Positions 19,001 to 26,805 of a stretch of DNA of 64,000 nucleotides are shown one piece after another. Position 1 is the first letter of the stretch. The number at the start of each line of letters is the position of its first letter. The translations under genes and the position numbers were made by a program. Where the stretch lies: assembly GCA_033721235.1 (NCBI GenBank), contig JAWWAY010000004.1, positions 1-64,000 on the forward strand, written 5' to 3'. Under the pieces are notes generated by a model, which had not been told where the DNA came from, did no database searches, and saw only the letters and a program-made list of their open reading frames with translations. This DNA comes from UBA5078 sp033721235. GTDB taxonomy: Bacteria; Pseudomonadota; Gammaproteobacteria; Pseudomonadales; Pseudohongiellaceae.

Positions 19001-19430
19001 AGTTAACAATAGGTTGTCTAGAGGTCTTTGCTTGTTCTACCCAAGCATTAAACTCTGGCCCTGACTCTTTAACCTCTAGGTAAGGCGCAAGATCCTTGGC
19101 TAGTTGTGGGTCGTATTTGAACGGATAGTGCTCGGCTACCTCTTCGACAAAAAAGTCGAAAGGGTTAATGACTGTCATGTCGGCGATGAGCTCGACAGTG
19201 ATTGAAAGCTCTTTTGCGGGCTCAGGAAATACGAGTCTCGCTAAATGATTTGAAAAAGGATCTTGTTGCCAGTTTATAAAATATGAATCTGGTGCTATTT
19301 TTAGCGAGTAAGAAGAGATTGGTGTGCGACAATGTGGTGCAGGCCTAAGACGGACTACATGCGGTAGGATTTCCGTTAGGCGATCAAACTTGTAAGAAGT
19401 TTGGTGATGTATTGCTACTTTTATGGTCAT
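16098..19430 (-). CDS. Transglutaminase-like cysteine peptidase fused to DUF2126
   Basis: This 1110-residue protein begins with the bacterial transglutaminase N-terminal beta-domain (about residues 1-85). The transglutaminase-like core follows with a full catalytic triad: Cys180 (GSCRDSAW), His229 (DLHAWTEVF) and Asp245 (GLDPTSGL). The rest (about 330-1080) is the large DUF2126 domain, containing LTVGGEPTFISIDD and GHTGTGGGNHVTLG. The C-terminus is Lys-rich. Such proteins are regularly encoded with circularly permuted ATP-grasp and alpha-E proteins and with the Anbu protease, in modules proposed to make or edit peptide-like products. No signal peptide is visible, so it probably acts in the cytoplasm. 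Its start lies only 19 bases from the divergent ATP-grasp start. Confidence 0.9.
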   Translation of the reverse strand: MTIKVAIHHQTSYKFDRLTEILPHVVRLRPAPHCRTPISSYSLKIAPDSYFINWQQDPFSNHLARLVFPEPAKELSITVELIADMTVINPFDFFVEEVAEHYPFKYDPQLAKDLAPYLEVKESGPEFNAWVEQAKTSRQPIVNFLVAENARTQAAIGYVIRMEPGVQTCEETLSKKLGSCRDSAWLLVQTLRQLGLAARFASGYLVQLSPDVRSIDGPAGPVEDFTDLHAWTEVFIPGAGWIGLDPTSGLLAAEGHIPLACTPDPVSAAPITGSTGKCEVQFFHSNEVTRIHEDPRVTKPYTSQQWKDIDSLGAQVDKELEEKDVRLTVGGEPTFISIDDMESEQWNTAALGKDKRRLAGELLNSLQNIYAKDGVIHVGQGKWYPGEPLPRWALGLFWRTDGKPLWHDHALLADERIPGPASTRHAAAFISKLARKLKISPRYVLPAFEDEHWYLKRESELPANVALWDNKIIDPLERARIKRVFAQGLHKESGYVLPLSSKQEKSSFRWLSCQWYFRKEKLTLIPGDSPLGFRLPLDSIPWQAPELEDKEHPIDPFAERDELAYPLLSEEDEEELEPADAGDGKIFHTALAVEVRDGRVYVFLPPQADLERYVALIAAIEATAKELSCPIIIEGYEPPKDPRIQKLMITPDPGVIEVNVQPSKNWKELTSLSQTLYELARQNRLGTEKFMLDGGHTGTGGGNHVTLGAAKPEDSPFLRRPDVLASLLRYWQNHPSLSYLFSGQFIGPTSQAPRVDEARDDNLYELEIALQQLDTIGEGQYWLVDRILRNFLVDLTGNTHRAEFCIDKLYSPDSSSGRLGIVEFRNFEMPPHWQMASLQVLLLRSLVAHFWEKPYTKPLINWGTELHDRFMLPHFVWEDLGWVVDDLNSAGYNFDLDWFAPFQEFRFPHYGSLHIAGIQLDIHRAIEPWHVLGEESSGQGTSRYVDSSVERLQVRARNMTGNRFIVTCNGRQIPLRCTGTEGDFVGGIRYKAWAPWSALHPTIDVHSPLVIDVVDTHHNRSLGGCTYHVSHPGGRSYDTFPVNANEAEARRVARFWQHGHTQGTINADTSPPHDAHPYTLDLRYRNVNTLKKSGDSTPKVEKKTKPAKKK

Positions 19431-19449
19431 AAGGTAACTTGGCTCGAAT

Positions 19450-20901
19450 ATGGAAATAGATTGGAAGTCTTATAATCCCGGTAGCTTCTATGACGAGCTC
19501 ATTAGCTCGCCAGGCTACGCCCGTAAACCGGCGCGAATTCTCGCGCGCTATCTTCGCTCCCTTAGTCACGAAGAGTTGCAGCAGCGTAAAGCCGCAGCAG
19601 AGCTCGCTATTAAGACCATGGGAATCTCGTTTACTGTCTACAGTGAGGCTGGCAATATCGATAGAGAATGGCCTTTCGATATTATTCCTCGAATTATCAC
19701 TGAAACACAATGGACACGAACAAGTAAAGGTTTAGAGCAGAGACTACGCGCTTTGAACTGTTTTATCCATGATATATACAATGAGCAAAAAATTCTAAAA
19801 GACAAAGTTCTTCCCGCGGAGCTCATAGCCAAGTCTGGAAACTTCCGCAAAGAATGCGTTGGCATGAAGCCTAAGCACAATGTCTGGGCCCATGTCTGCG
19901 GCACCGATCTTATTCGCGATACCGATGGTAGTTTCTATGTCTTAGAGGATAATCTTCGCGTTCCCTCTGGCGTGTCGTACATGCTGGAAAACAGGAAAGT
20001 GACTAAACGAGTCTTTCCGGAGTTGTTCGAAAATTACGATATTCAAGCGATCGCTGACTACCCCGCTCAATTGTTTGAGACCTTAGCGGCATTGTCGCCG
20101 CGCCCAGGCAATAACCCAGAGGTGGTCGTCTTAACGCCGGGCATTTTTAATTCTGCTTATTTTGAGCACTCGTTCTTGGCCCAGCAAATGGGAGCCGAAT
20201 TGGTAGAGGGCGGTGACTTGGTTGTGCAAGACGATGACTGTGTCTATATGCGCACCATCAGAGGGCTCTCCCGCGTGGACGTGATTTACCGTCGCATAGA
20301 CGACTTGTTCTTAGATCCTGAGGTTTTTCAACCCGATTCTGTGCTTGGGGTGCCAGGTCTCATGCGGGCGTGGCTAAAAGGAAATGTAGCCTTGGCGAAT
20401 GCGCCAGGCGCTGGTGTTGCCGATGACAAAATCATCTATACCTATGTGCCTCAAATGATTAAGTATTACTTGGGCGAAGAGCCTCTGCTTGAAAATGTAC
20501 CTAGCTTCTTGTGCATCGACGAGAAGCAAAGAAAGCATGTGCTGCAGAACTTAGACAAATTGGTTGTAAAGCCAGCTAACGAGTCGGGTGGTTATGGCAT
20601 GTTAATGGGGCCGCAATCCACCAAGGCTGAGCGTGAAGAGTTTGCTCGAAAAATCAAGGCAAACCCGCGTAATTACATGGCTCAACCACTCATTTCACTC
20701 TCCACGGCACCAGTGCTATGTGATCGCAGCGTAGAGCCTCGACATATCGATTTAAGACCTTTTATTTTACAAGGCAAAGACATTTACGTGACACCCGGCG
20801 GCTTGACGCGAGTGGCAATGACGAAGGGTTCCTATGTGGTCAATTCGTCGCAAGGTGGCGGTAGTAAAGACACTTGGATTGTCTCGGACGGGGGTAGCTA
20901 G
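19450..20901 (+). CDS. Circularly permuted ATP-grasp protein (type 2)
   Basis: This 483-residue protein has the features of the former DUF404/DUF407 family: HNVWAHVCGTDLIRDTDG and VLEDNLRVPSGVSYMLENR in the first half, LVVKPANESGGYGMLMGP (the ATP-binding Lys/Gly loop) and RHIDLRPFILQG near the C-terminus. ATP-grasp enzymes join a carboxylate to an amine through an acyl-phosphate; here a peptide or amide ligase is expected, with substrate unknown. It is followed one base later by the alpha-E gene (stop 20899-20901, GTG 20903), so the two are coupled. It is divergent from the transglutaminase gene with almost no space for separate promoters. Confidence 0.92.
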   Translation: MEIDWKSYNPGSFYDELISSPGYARKPARILARYLRSLSHEELQQRKAAAELAIKTMGISFTVYSEAGNIDREWPFDIIPRIITETQWTRTSKGLEQRLRALNCFIHDIYNEQKILKDKVLPAELIAKSGNFRKECVGMKPKHNVWAHVCGTDLIRDTDGSFYVLEDNLRVPSGVSYMLENRKVTKRVFPELFENYDIQAIADYPAQLFETLAALSPRPGNNPEVVVLTPGIFNSAYFEHSFLAQQMGAELVEGGDLVVQDDDCVYMRTIRGLSRVDVIYRRIDDLFLDPEVFQPDSVLGVPGLMRAWLKGNVALANAPGAGVADDKIIYTYVPQMIKYYLGEEPLLENVPSFLCIDEKQRKHVLQNLDKLVVKPANESGGYGMLMGPQSTKAEREEFARKIKANPRNYMAQPLISLSTAPVLCDRSVEPRHIDLRPFILQGKDIYVTPGGLTRVAMTKGSYVVNSSQGGGSKDTWIVSDGGS

Positions 20902-20902
20902 C

Positions 20903-21859
20903 GTGCTGTCACGAGTTGCGGAAAGAATCTATTGGTTGGGGCGCTATTTGGAACGTGCAGAGAATACTGCACGTTTGTTAAACGTTTACTCGACTTTGCT
21001 GTTAGACCTGCCTCGCGGGTCGCGTATCGGCTGGCATACCTTGGTCGATATCACCGGTTGCAAAGAGGAGTTTGACGAGAAGTATCAAGCTACAGATGAG
21101 CGTTCGGTTATTCGTTTTCTATTGGCTGATGCAAAGAATTCAGCGGCCATATTGAACTCCGTCGAAATGGCGAGAGAGAATGCCCGCACTACTCGTGAAA
21201 TTATCCCTGCCGAGGCATGGGAGGAAATTAATAATCTCTACTTGTTTACCCGCGATAATGCCAGTAAGGGCGTTGCGCGCGGGCCTCGTCATGCTCTGTT
21301 GAAAGAAATTATTTCCCGGTGCCAGATGATTGCCGGGCTCTTGGCGGGCGCGATGAGTCACAATAGCGGCTACAATTTTATTCGCATCGCTCGTAGTCTG
21401 GAGCGTGCCGATATGACCACTCGAATTGTCGACGTGGGGTCGGTAACGGTATTGCCAGAACTGGCTAGCGAGAATGGCGAAGAGGATATTTCTGAGCCGT
21501 TCGAAAACACTATCTGGATGTGTGTATTGCGCTCACTTAGTGCGGATCAAATGTACCGCCAGCATATACAGGATCGGGTCAAAGGCGAGCATGTCGTCAG
21601 CTTTCTATTGCAGGATGCTCATTTTCCTCGTTCGGTCGCGCATTGTTTGGCAAAACTGCATCGATGTTTGCACGAATTACCCAGCAACAGAAAGGCCCTA
21701 AAAGAAGTCAACGATGCCAAGAAGATGGTGCTCGGTGCCGATATTGAAGCGCTGCTTGCCAGTGGTTTGCTTGAGTACATCGATGAGCTACAAGTGAAAT
21801 TTGCGGATATTCATACGCATATTCAACAAGCATGGTTCCTCCCCGTCCCGAAGGACTAA
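20903..21859 (+). CDS. Alpha-E domain protein (former DUF403)
   Basis: 318 residues from GTG at 20903, just after the preceding stop, with GGGGGT ahead. The protein starts VLSRVAERIYWLGRYLERAE (first residue Met in practice), the invariant N-terminus of alpha-E proteins. An open frame extends 23 codons further upstream inside the ATP-grasp gene, but that extension is not family-like. The protein is all-helical, with repeated ER/RA-rich helices such as RENARTTREIIPAEAWEEIN and RSLERADMTTRI. Members always accompany circularly permuted ATP-grasp and transglutaminase genes and are probably scaffold or catalytic partners. Exact biochemical role is unknown. Confidence 0.9.
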   Translation: MLSRVAERIYWLGRYLERAENTARLLNVYSTLLLDLPRGSRIGWHTLVDITGCKEEFDEKYQATDERSVIRFLLADAKNSAAILNSVEMARENARTTREIIPAEAWEEINNLYLFTRDNASKGVARGPRHALLKEIISRCQMIAGLLAGAMSHNSGYNFIRIARSLERADMTTRIVDVGSVTVLPELASENGEEDISEPFENTIWMCVLRSLSADQMYRQHIQDRVKGEHVVSFLLQDAHFPRSVAHCLAKLHRCLHELPSNRKALKEVNDAKKMVLGADIEALLASGLLEYIDELQVKFADIHTHIQQAWFLPVPKD

Positions 21860-21912
21860 GTGGGCTATTCCATCCTATTTCCTAGCTTTTGCAATCTTGG
21901 GACTCTGCCTAG

Positions 21913-22992
21913 ATGAAGACATTTCATTGTGTATGCGGTCAAACCTTGTTCTTTGAGAACACTTTCTGCACATCTTGTTCGCGCAAGCTGGGCTATGATC
22001 CGGTGCGTCAGTCTCTTGTCGCTATAGAGCCAAAAGTGGATGGCGCTGGTACGCCTGGCGGTATATGGAGCGCCGTCGGTGAGCATACACAGTACCGTCT
22101 GTGTAGTAATGAATTGAACTACCAATTATGCAATTGGCTGGTGAGCCACGAGGGGGATGACTACTGTCTTGCCTGCAGCCTTAACCAAGTGGTACCAACC
22201 TTGGAGCAGGGACCCAATAGCGATCGGCGACGCATGCTGTGGGAGCATACTGAGCAAGCTAAACGCCGTTTGGTTTATAGCCTGCTCGCTCTGGGTTTGC
22301 CGGTTGAGACGAAAGCACAGAACCCCAATTTGGGCCTGGCCTTTGCGTTCTTGGAAGACAGGAAAGAAAACCCGAATGTAAAAGAAGATCAGGTGTTTAC
22401 TGGCCATTATCAGGGGCTGATTACGGTTAATCTTGCCGAGGCTGATCACGCCACTCGCATAAGAGTGCGCCAGGATATGGGGGAGTCTTATCGAACCATG
22501 CTCGGTCACTTTCGGCATGAGAGTGGGCATTATTATTTTGATAGGCTATTAGCGAATAGCCCGCGCATAGAGAGCTTCAGGAGCTTGTTCGGAGATGAGC
22601 GACGCGACTACAAAACGGCCCTCGAAGAGTATTACGCAAAGCCTATGCCCTCTGCTGATGGCATGATCAGCGCTTATGCAAGCTCGCATCCGCTTGAGGA
22701 TTGGGCCGAGTGTTGGGCGCATTACCTGCACTTTACCGACACTCTAGAGACAGCAGCTAACTACGGGGTAGCCCAAGGGGTGGATCTATACACTGGACGG
22801 CCTTGGGACATAGAGCAGGGGTTTGAGCAGTGGGGCAGGGTGAGCGTTATGCTTAATAGCTTGAACCGAAGTATGGGGCTAGAGGATGCTTATCCCTTTG
22901 TACTCTCGCCCGAAACCTTTAGTAAACTCCGTTTTGTTCATCAGACGATTTATCCCAGCCAGAGGCCCACGCAAACGGCGGCATCTGTCTAA
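21913..22992 (+). CDS. Zinc-ribbon plus zincin metallopeptidase of the Anbu neighbourhood
   Basis: This 359-residue protein has an N-terminal double zinc ribbon (CVCG...CTSC, residues 6-22, and CSNE...CNW...CLAC, 64-88), followed by a zincin domain with HESGH (202-206) and the typical continuation YYFDRLL. A downstream WAECWAHYLHF segment likely supplies the third ligand. It is a putative metallopeptidase, predicted cytoplasmic because no signal is visible. It follows the alpha-E gene by 53 bases on the same strand and so probably belongs to the same operon. Its last 74 bases overlap the convergent Anbu gene. Substrate is unknown; cleavage of the product of the ligase pair is a guess. Confidence 0.85.
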   Translation: MKTFHCVCGQTLFFENTFCTSCSRKLGYDPVRQSLVAIEPKVDGAGTPGGIWSAVGEHTQYRLCSNELNYQLCNWLVSHEGDDYCLACSLNQVVPTLEQGPNSDRRRMLWEHTEQAKRRLVYSLLALGLPVETKAQNPNLGLAFAFLEDRKENPNVKEDQVFTGHYQGLITVNLAEADHATRIRVRQDMGESYRTMLGHFRHESGHYYFDRLLANSPRIESFRSLFGDERRDYKTALEEYYAKPMPSADGMISAYASSHPLEDWAECWAHYLHFTDTLETAANYGVAQGVDLYTGRPWDIEQGFEQWGRVSVMLNSLNRSMGLEDAYPFVLSPETFSKLRFVHQTIYPSQRPTQTAASV

Positions 22993-23680
22993 AGGCATCT
23001 TTGAGTCTTTGATCCCAGCTTCTTTTTAGCTCGCGCAAGAATTCGGAGCCCTCTTCTAAACGCAAGGGCTCATTGCAGGCCAGTGTGTCCGTTCTGTAAA
23101 CCAGGGTTTCGATGGGTGGCCCCACGCTTAAATTACTGCGCATGGTTGAGTCCATGGAAACCAAGGCACATAGGGCGCATGTGTCTAAGTTGAGTTCCGG
23201 CGTAAGGATTCTATCTAGAATAGGTTTGCCGTATTTGCTTTCACCAATCTGCAGGTAAGGCGTATCTTTGGAGCTGGTGATGTGATTGCCTTCAGGGTAT
23301 ACCAGCATGATTCGGTGTTTGCTGCCGGCTATCTGACCGCCAATGATAAAACTGGCCTCAAATGAGGTATTGCCTACTTTGGCGTGCTTTTCTTGTTGGC
23401 TAAGGCTAATAGAACCAAGGTACTCGGCAGCATCGCTAATGCTTTCGACGGTAAGTAAACTGGTATTGGCTCTTTCCTTGATATCGCGCTTAATTTGAGA
23501 AATGGTTGCCTGTGTGGTGGCGAGGTTGCCAGCAGAGAGAATAACGAACTGACGCTGACCTTCTACGCCAAAGCGGTACATTTTACTATAAGTGCTGACT
23601 TGGTCGATTCCCGCGTTGGTACGTGAATCAGAGCAAAAGACCATGCCTGCATCTACTGCAATAGCTACACAATACGTCAT
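22919..23680 (-). CDS. Anbu, ancestral proteasome beta-like peptidase
   Basis: This 253-residue protein begins MTYCVAIAVDAGMVFCSDSR, the Anbu signature. Removal of Met exposes Thr2 as N-terminal nucleophile. Asp18 and Lys33 fit the Thr1-Asp17-Lys32/33 triad of proteasome-fold (Ntn) hydrolases. It differs from HslV (about 175 residues) in length and in lacking an hslU partner nearby. Anbu typically sits with the transglutaminase, ATP-grasp and alpha-E genes, exactly as here. It forms open-ring or helical assemblies in characterised species, and its physiological substrates remain unclear. The 3' end overlaps the zincin gene by 74 bases in the opposite direction. Confidence 0.93.
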   Translation of the reverse strand: MTYCVAIAVDAGMVFCSDSRTNAGIDQVSTYSKMYRFGVEGQRQFVILSAGNLATTQATISQIKRDIKERANTSLLTVESISDAAEYLGSISLSQQEKHAKVGNTSFEASFIIGGQIAGSKHRIMLVYPEGNHITSSKDTPYLQIGESKYGKPILDRILTPELNLDTCALCALVSMDSTMRSNLSVGPPIETLVYRTDTLACNEPLRLEEGSEFLRELKRSWDQRLKDAFRQMPPFAWASGWDKSSDEQNGVY

Positions 23681-23850
23681 AAATAAGGAACCGATCTAAA
23701 TGGTAAGGCGAATATATTCCAAGGCCCGAAACATTACACTAGTTCACGTCTAAGGTGAATAGTTAATCAAGATCCATTCGATTTGAAGATGGGAGTGTAA
23801 ATATCACCCTCCCAACATCTGCCTGCTGGCCTAAGAGCGTCGCGAGTTTT

Positions 23851-23900
23851 GGCGTTTATAGGCCTTTGTCTCGACCTTAATCGAGGGGATTATAAACGCC
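23851..23900. repeat. Long nested inverted repeat in intergenic region
   Basis: Outer arms GGCGTTTATA (23851-23860) and TATAAACGCC (23891-23900) are perfect complements. Inside, CTCGA (23870-23874) and TCGAG (23881-23885) form a second stem around CCTTAA. No T-run follows on either strand. It lies 18 bases beyond the 3' end of the acidic minus-strand gene. It could be a weak terminator, an RNA-stability hairpin or a protein-binding site. Confidence 0.6.
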
Positions 23901-23918
23901 TAGGCGATGAACTTGGAC

Positions 23919-24194
23919 TTATAAATCGTCGTAGTCGTCCAGGTCGTCGAAGCTGGCAACATCATAACGTCGAAAATACTCGTCGTCATCGCTGTCGTCA
24001 TCAAAGTCCATCTCTTTTGACATGCGCTTCCAATCTAGACGTTCTTCGGCTCGTCGGCGAAGCTCTGTAAGGCGACGCTTGTTGAGGCGCTTCTCACTTG
24101 CTTCTTCTATTTCTGCTTCTGAATCTGAATAGCCTACGGAGTCAAAAAAGTCTTTCGACACGTCGCCAATATTTTCCCACTGATGACTCTTCAT
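23919..24194 (-). CDS. Small acidic protein of unknown function
   Basis: The 91-residue protein has three zones: a polar N-terminus (MKSHQWENIGDVSKDFFDSV), a strongly basic helix (about residues 37-57, KRLNKRRLTELRRRAEERLD) and an Asp-rich tail (DFDDDSDDDEYF...DDLDDYDDL). No signal or membrane segment is seen. The basic helix plus acidic tail resembles small gammaproteobacterial proteins of the PA3496-like type, but I cannot confirm this. It stands alone on the minus strand with about 290 bases upstream before the next gene. Coding is supported by the coherent amphipathic pattern and the nearby hairpin; function is unknown. Confidence 0.6.
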   Translation of the reverse strand: MKSHQWENIGDVSKDFFDSVGYSDSEAEIEEASEKRLNKRRLTELRRRAEERLDWKRMSKEMDFDDDSDDDEYFRRYDVASFDDLDDYDDL

Positions 24195-24487
24195 GTGCTT
24201 AACCTCTCGGTAAAACAGCGTTGAACATGGTACCGCTTGCCTAGCTTTGCCCTGCTCTATTGAAGCGAACGAAGCCTAGTTGTTTACTAGCATATCTCGT
24301 TCCACTTCTTGCAGCTTCGAGAGCGAAATTTTTACCCCCCGCTCTTGCTGCGAATTATGATTCTAAAAATTAATAAAGCAATACTTCTTAGAACTTTTTT
24401 TTTCACTTTTTTTCTGTATCTGTAGTAGTTTATCGGCTGCCAATATTCAGAGCTTTAATGGAGGATGGTTGACGCCAAAAACAGCTA

Positions 24488-24835
24488 ATGTCTAATCGTT
24501 ATGAATGTCTTAACTGCCGCATGGAAGTGCTTGTATCTACAGAGAATTGTCCAAAGTGTGATAGTCATATTGCGAGTCAAAGTACGGGCGAAATACTGGA
24601 GGTGGATATCGCGCACAACCGAGAAACCATTGCTCAGGCTTTGGCAAAACTGGATGAGTCGATACAACAGGCGCAAAAAATGAGAGCACAGGCACTGCGG
24701 GTAATCGTCGGGCGTGGGCTTATCCGTGAGGAGGTTATGGGCCAGCTGCAGTGGTTAAAAAGAGACGCTTCAGTGCACGATTTTGACTACGATAGGGGCA
24801 ATTTGGGGGCAATTATTGTCACTTTGCGGGAGTGA
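24488..24835 (+). CDS. Zinc-ribbon protein with Smr-like C-terminal domain
   Basis: This 115-residue protein starts with a four-Cys zinc ribbon (CLNC...CPKC, about residues 8-24). The rest resembles a Smr domain: a strand EVDIAHN, a helix, then ALRVIVGRGLIREEVMGQL (compare LRVIHGRG...LR in MutS2/Smr proteins) and a last strand GAIIVTL. The DLHG motif is altered (VDIAHN) and the HGRG His is Val, so nuclease function is doubtful. Nucleic-acid binding is the safest reading. No good ribosome site precedes ATG 24488. The last 49 bases overlap the 3' end of the broken acyl-CoA-ligase gene on the other strand. Confidence 0.65.
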   Translation: MSNRYECLNCRMEVLVSTENCPKCDSHIASQSTGEILEVDIAHNRETIAQALAKLDESIQQAQKMRAQALRVIVGRGLIREEVMGQLQWLKRDASVHDFDYDRGNLGAIIVTLRE

Positions 24836-26586
24836 GCGTCAACACTCTGACGAACCTTGCGTCGCTCTAGGCTAGCAAGGCACATCGAGCGTACTTGTTT
24901 CTTATCAATTTTGCCGGCTGCCAAACGCGCTAATTCTTTATCGAATAACCAAATTTTACTAGGAACTTTAAACTGGGCTAAGCGCTCGGACAGAAAGTCC
25001 TGCAGCTGTTCTTGATTCAGGGTGGATGAGTCTTTAACCACGACAGCAGCCCCAACCAGTTCTCCTAGGCGTTCATCCGGAATACCGAAAATACAAACCT
25101 CGCGGACCTTGGGATGCTCAGCCAGAGCGAACTCCACTTCGGCGCAGCCAATGTTCTCGCCGCCTCGAATGATGATTTCCTTTGCACGGCCAGTAATAAA
25201 CACAAAACCTTGTTCATCGATCTACCCAAGATCGCCCGTATGAAACCAGCCGTCTATTAGAGACTTCTCAGTATCTTCTGGGCGGTTCCAGTAGCCCTTC
25301 ATGACCGATGGCCCTTTTATGCATATCTCGCCTACTTCATTGGGTTCTAGGAGTTCGCCATTTTCATCTTGAATGCTGATGCTGGTGAGGGGGGCGCAGG
25401 CGCGGCCAGTACTGGCAGGTTTAGCCAGATACATGCTTCCGGATATAGTGGCACCCAAGGCATTGGTTTCAGTTAGGCCGTAGCCCAGACCGGGTAGTAC
25501 GATCGATGGGAACTTCTCGTTCATCATGCTTAAGTGTTCTGGGGGGCGAGGAGCTCCTCCGCTTTGCACATTGCGCAGGCTTCTCAGGTCTGTGCTTGCA
25601 AAGCGTGGTGAATTCATAAGCTCCCAAGTCATGGTCGGCACACCGTGAATATAGGACAGGCGTTCCGTTTCGATGAGCTCCAAGGCTTTTTCTGGGTTCC
25701 ACTTATACATCATGACTGTCTTGCGGCGCTGATGCACACTGGTCAGAAATATGACGTGGCAGCCGGTGACATGGAATAGTGGGACGTTAACAAGAATGGC
25801 GAGTTGAAACTCGGGATTAGGCTCGTGTAGCTCTGGCCGCAAAACTTCGTTTACGTCCTTTAAGAACTTCCACGAATAAACAGCACTGAGTATGGCGCGG
25901 TGGCTGGATAAAACACCTTTTGGAGTACCGCTGGAGCCGGAGGTGTACATAATACTGGCGTCGTCATCTGGCGCCACCGGGTGCTCGCTCGGGTCGAATG
26001 CACCGTACTTCTTGCCTTGCTCAATAATGCTGTTGATGTCCGGGTACTTACAATCCGCTCCCGGGCTTATCGCTATGATGTCTGCTTCTAATTCGGCGCT
26101 GTGGGGACTTAAGAGGTCGATTCGTTGTTGATCAGCGAAAAGAAGTTTGCTGCCACTATCTTTAAGACCAAAAAGCATCTCTGAGCCCTGCCACCAGGAG
26201 TTCATGGGGACAACTATGGCACCCAGCATGGTGACGGCCATATAGGCTAAACACCACTGAGGATTATTGCGTGAGCAGATGGCTACGCGCTCGCCTTTCT
26301 TAATTTGGTACTGGTGTGCCAAAGCCTGGGCAAGCTGTGAGGCCATGCGGTAGCTTTCAACGAAGCTATAACGTTCTTGCTGGTAGACCAAGAAGGGCAA
26401 GTCTGGGCCCTCACACGACTGCTTATATAAAGCATGAAGATTGGGCACCATTTTGGTAAATACGGGGTGTTCGATGCCATCGATGATGTCGGAACCCACT
26501 GCAAAATCAGACCCAGGGCTTCTGTGACGGATGACAATATCGCGGACTTTTTCCAGCGTTTGGGCGACTTCTTCGGAATAGGACAT
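24787..26586 (-). pseudogene. AMP-binding acyl-CoA synthetase gene split by one in-frame amber codon
   Basis: The minus strand encodes a nearly complete adenylate-forming enzyme in one unbroken frame except for TAG at 25224-25222. Before it are the core motifs YTSGSSGTPKGVLSSH (ATP loop), GYGLTETN and GWFHTGDLG. After it the frame continues IDEQGFVFITGRAKEIIIRG, with AEVEFALAEHP and AAGKIDKK (catalytic Lys). The stop sits where most relatives have Tyr or Arg (GDLG-Y/R-ID), so one base change (TAT/TAC to TAG) explains it. Without readthrough, a 454-residue core lacking the C-terminal lid is made. A GTG seven codons after the stop could restart, but no ribosome site is visible. The intact enzyme would activate a carboxylic, probably fatty, acid with ATP and CoA. 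A sequencing error is also possible. Confidence 0.85.
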
Positions 26587-26805
26587 GGTAGTGACTTCTC
26601 GGGAACTGCCGTGTCGAAAATGACGTGTGAGGCGAGTTGTTATTATTGGTAATTGGAATTGAAAGATGCCTCGTCATTGAAGCATATGCTGCACTGCTGC
26701 GAGCATTATACGGAGAGAATATGGGGAATCAAGAGAGCGAGCGAAAGTTCGATCGCTCTATTGATTGGCCGCACTACTTTGGTTCAAGAGCTGAGGAGAT
26801 AAGCT

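Noticed and set aside
20834..20902. Earlier start of the alpha-E gene within the ATP-grasp gene
   Set aside because: GTG 20903 gives the invariant family N-terminus and has its own ribosome site.
24361..24403. TTCTAA/TTAGAA hairpin followed by T9, a possible terminator of an unannotated small RNA
   Set aside because: The stem is six A/T-rich pairs with a 21-nt loop, and no promoter or conserved RNA is visible upstream.
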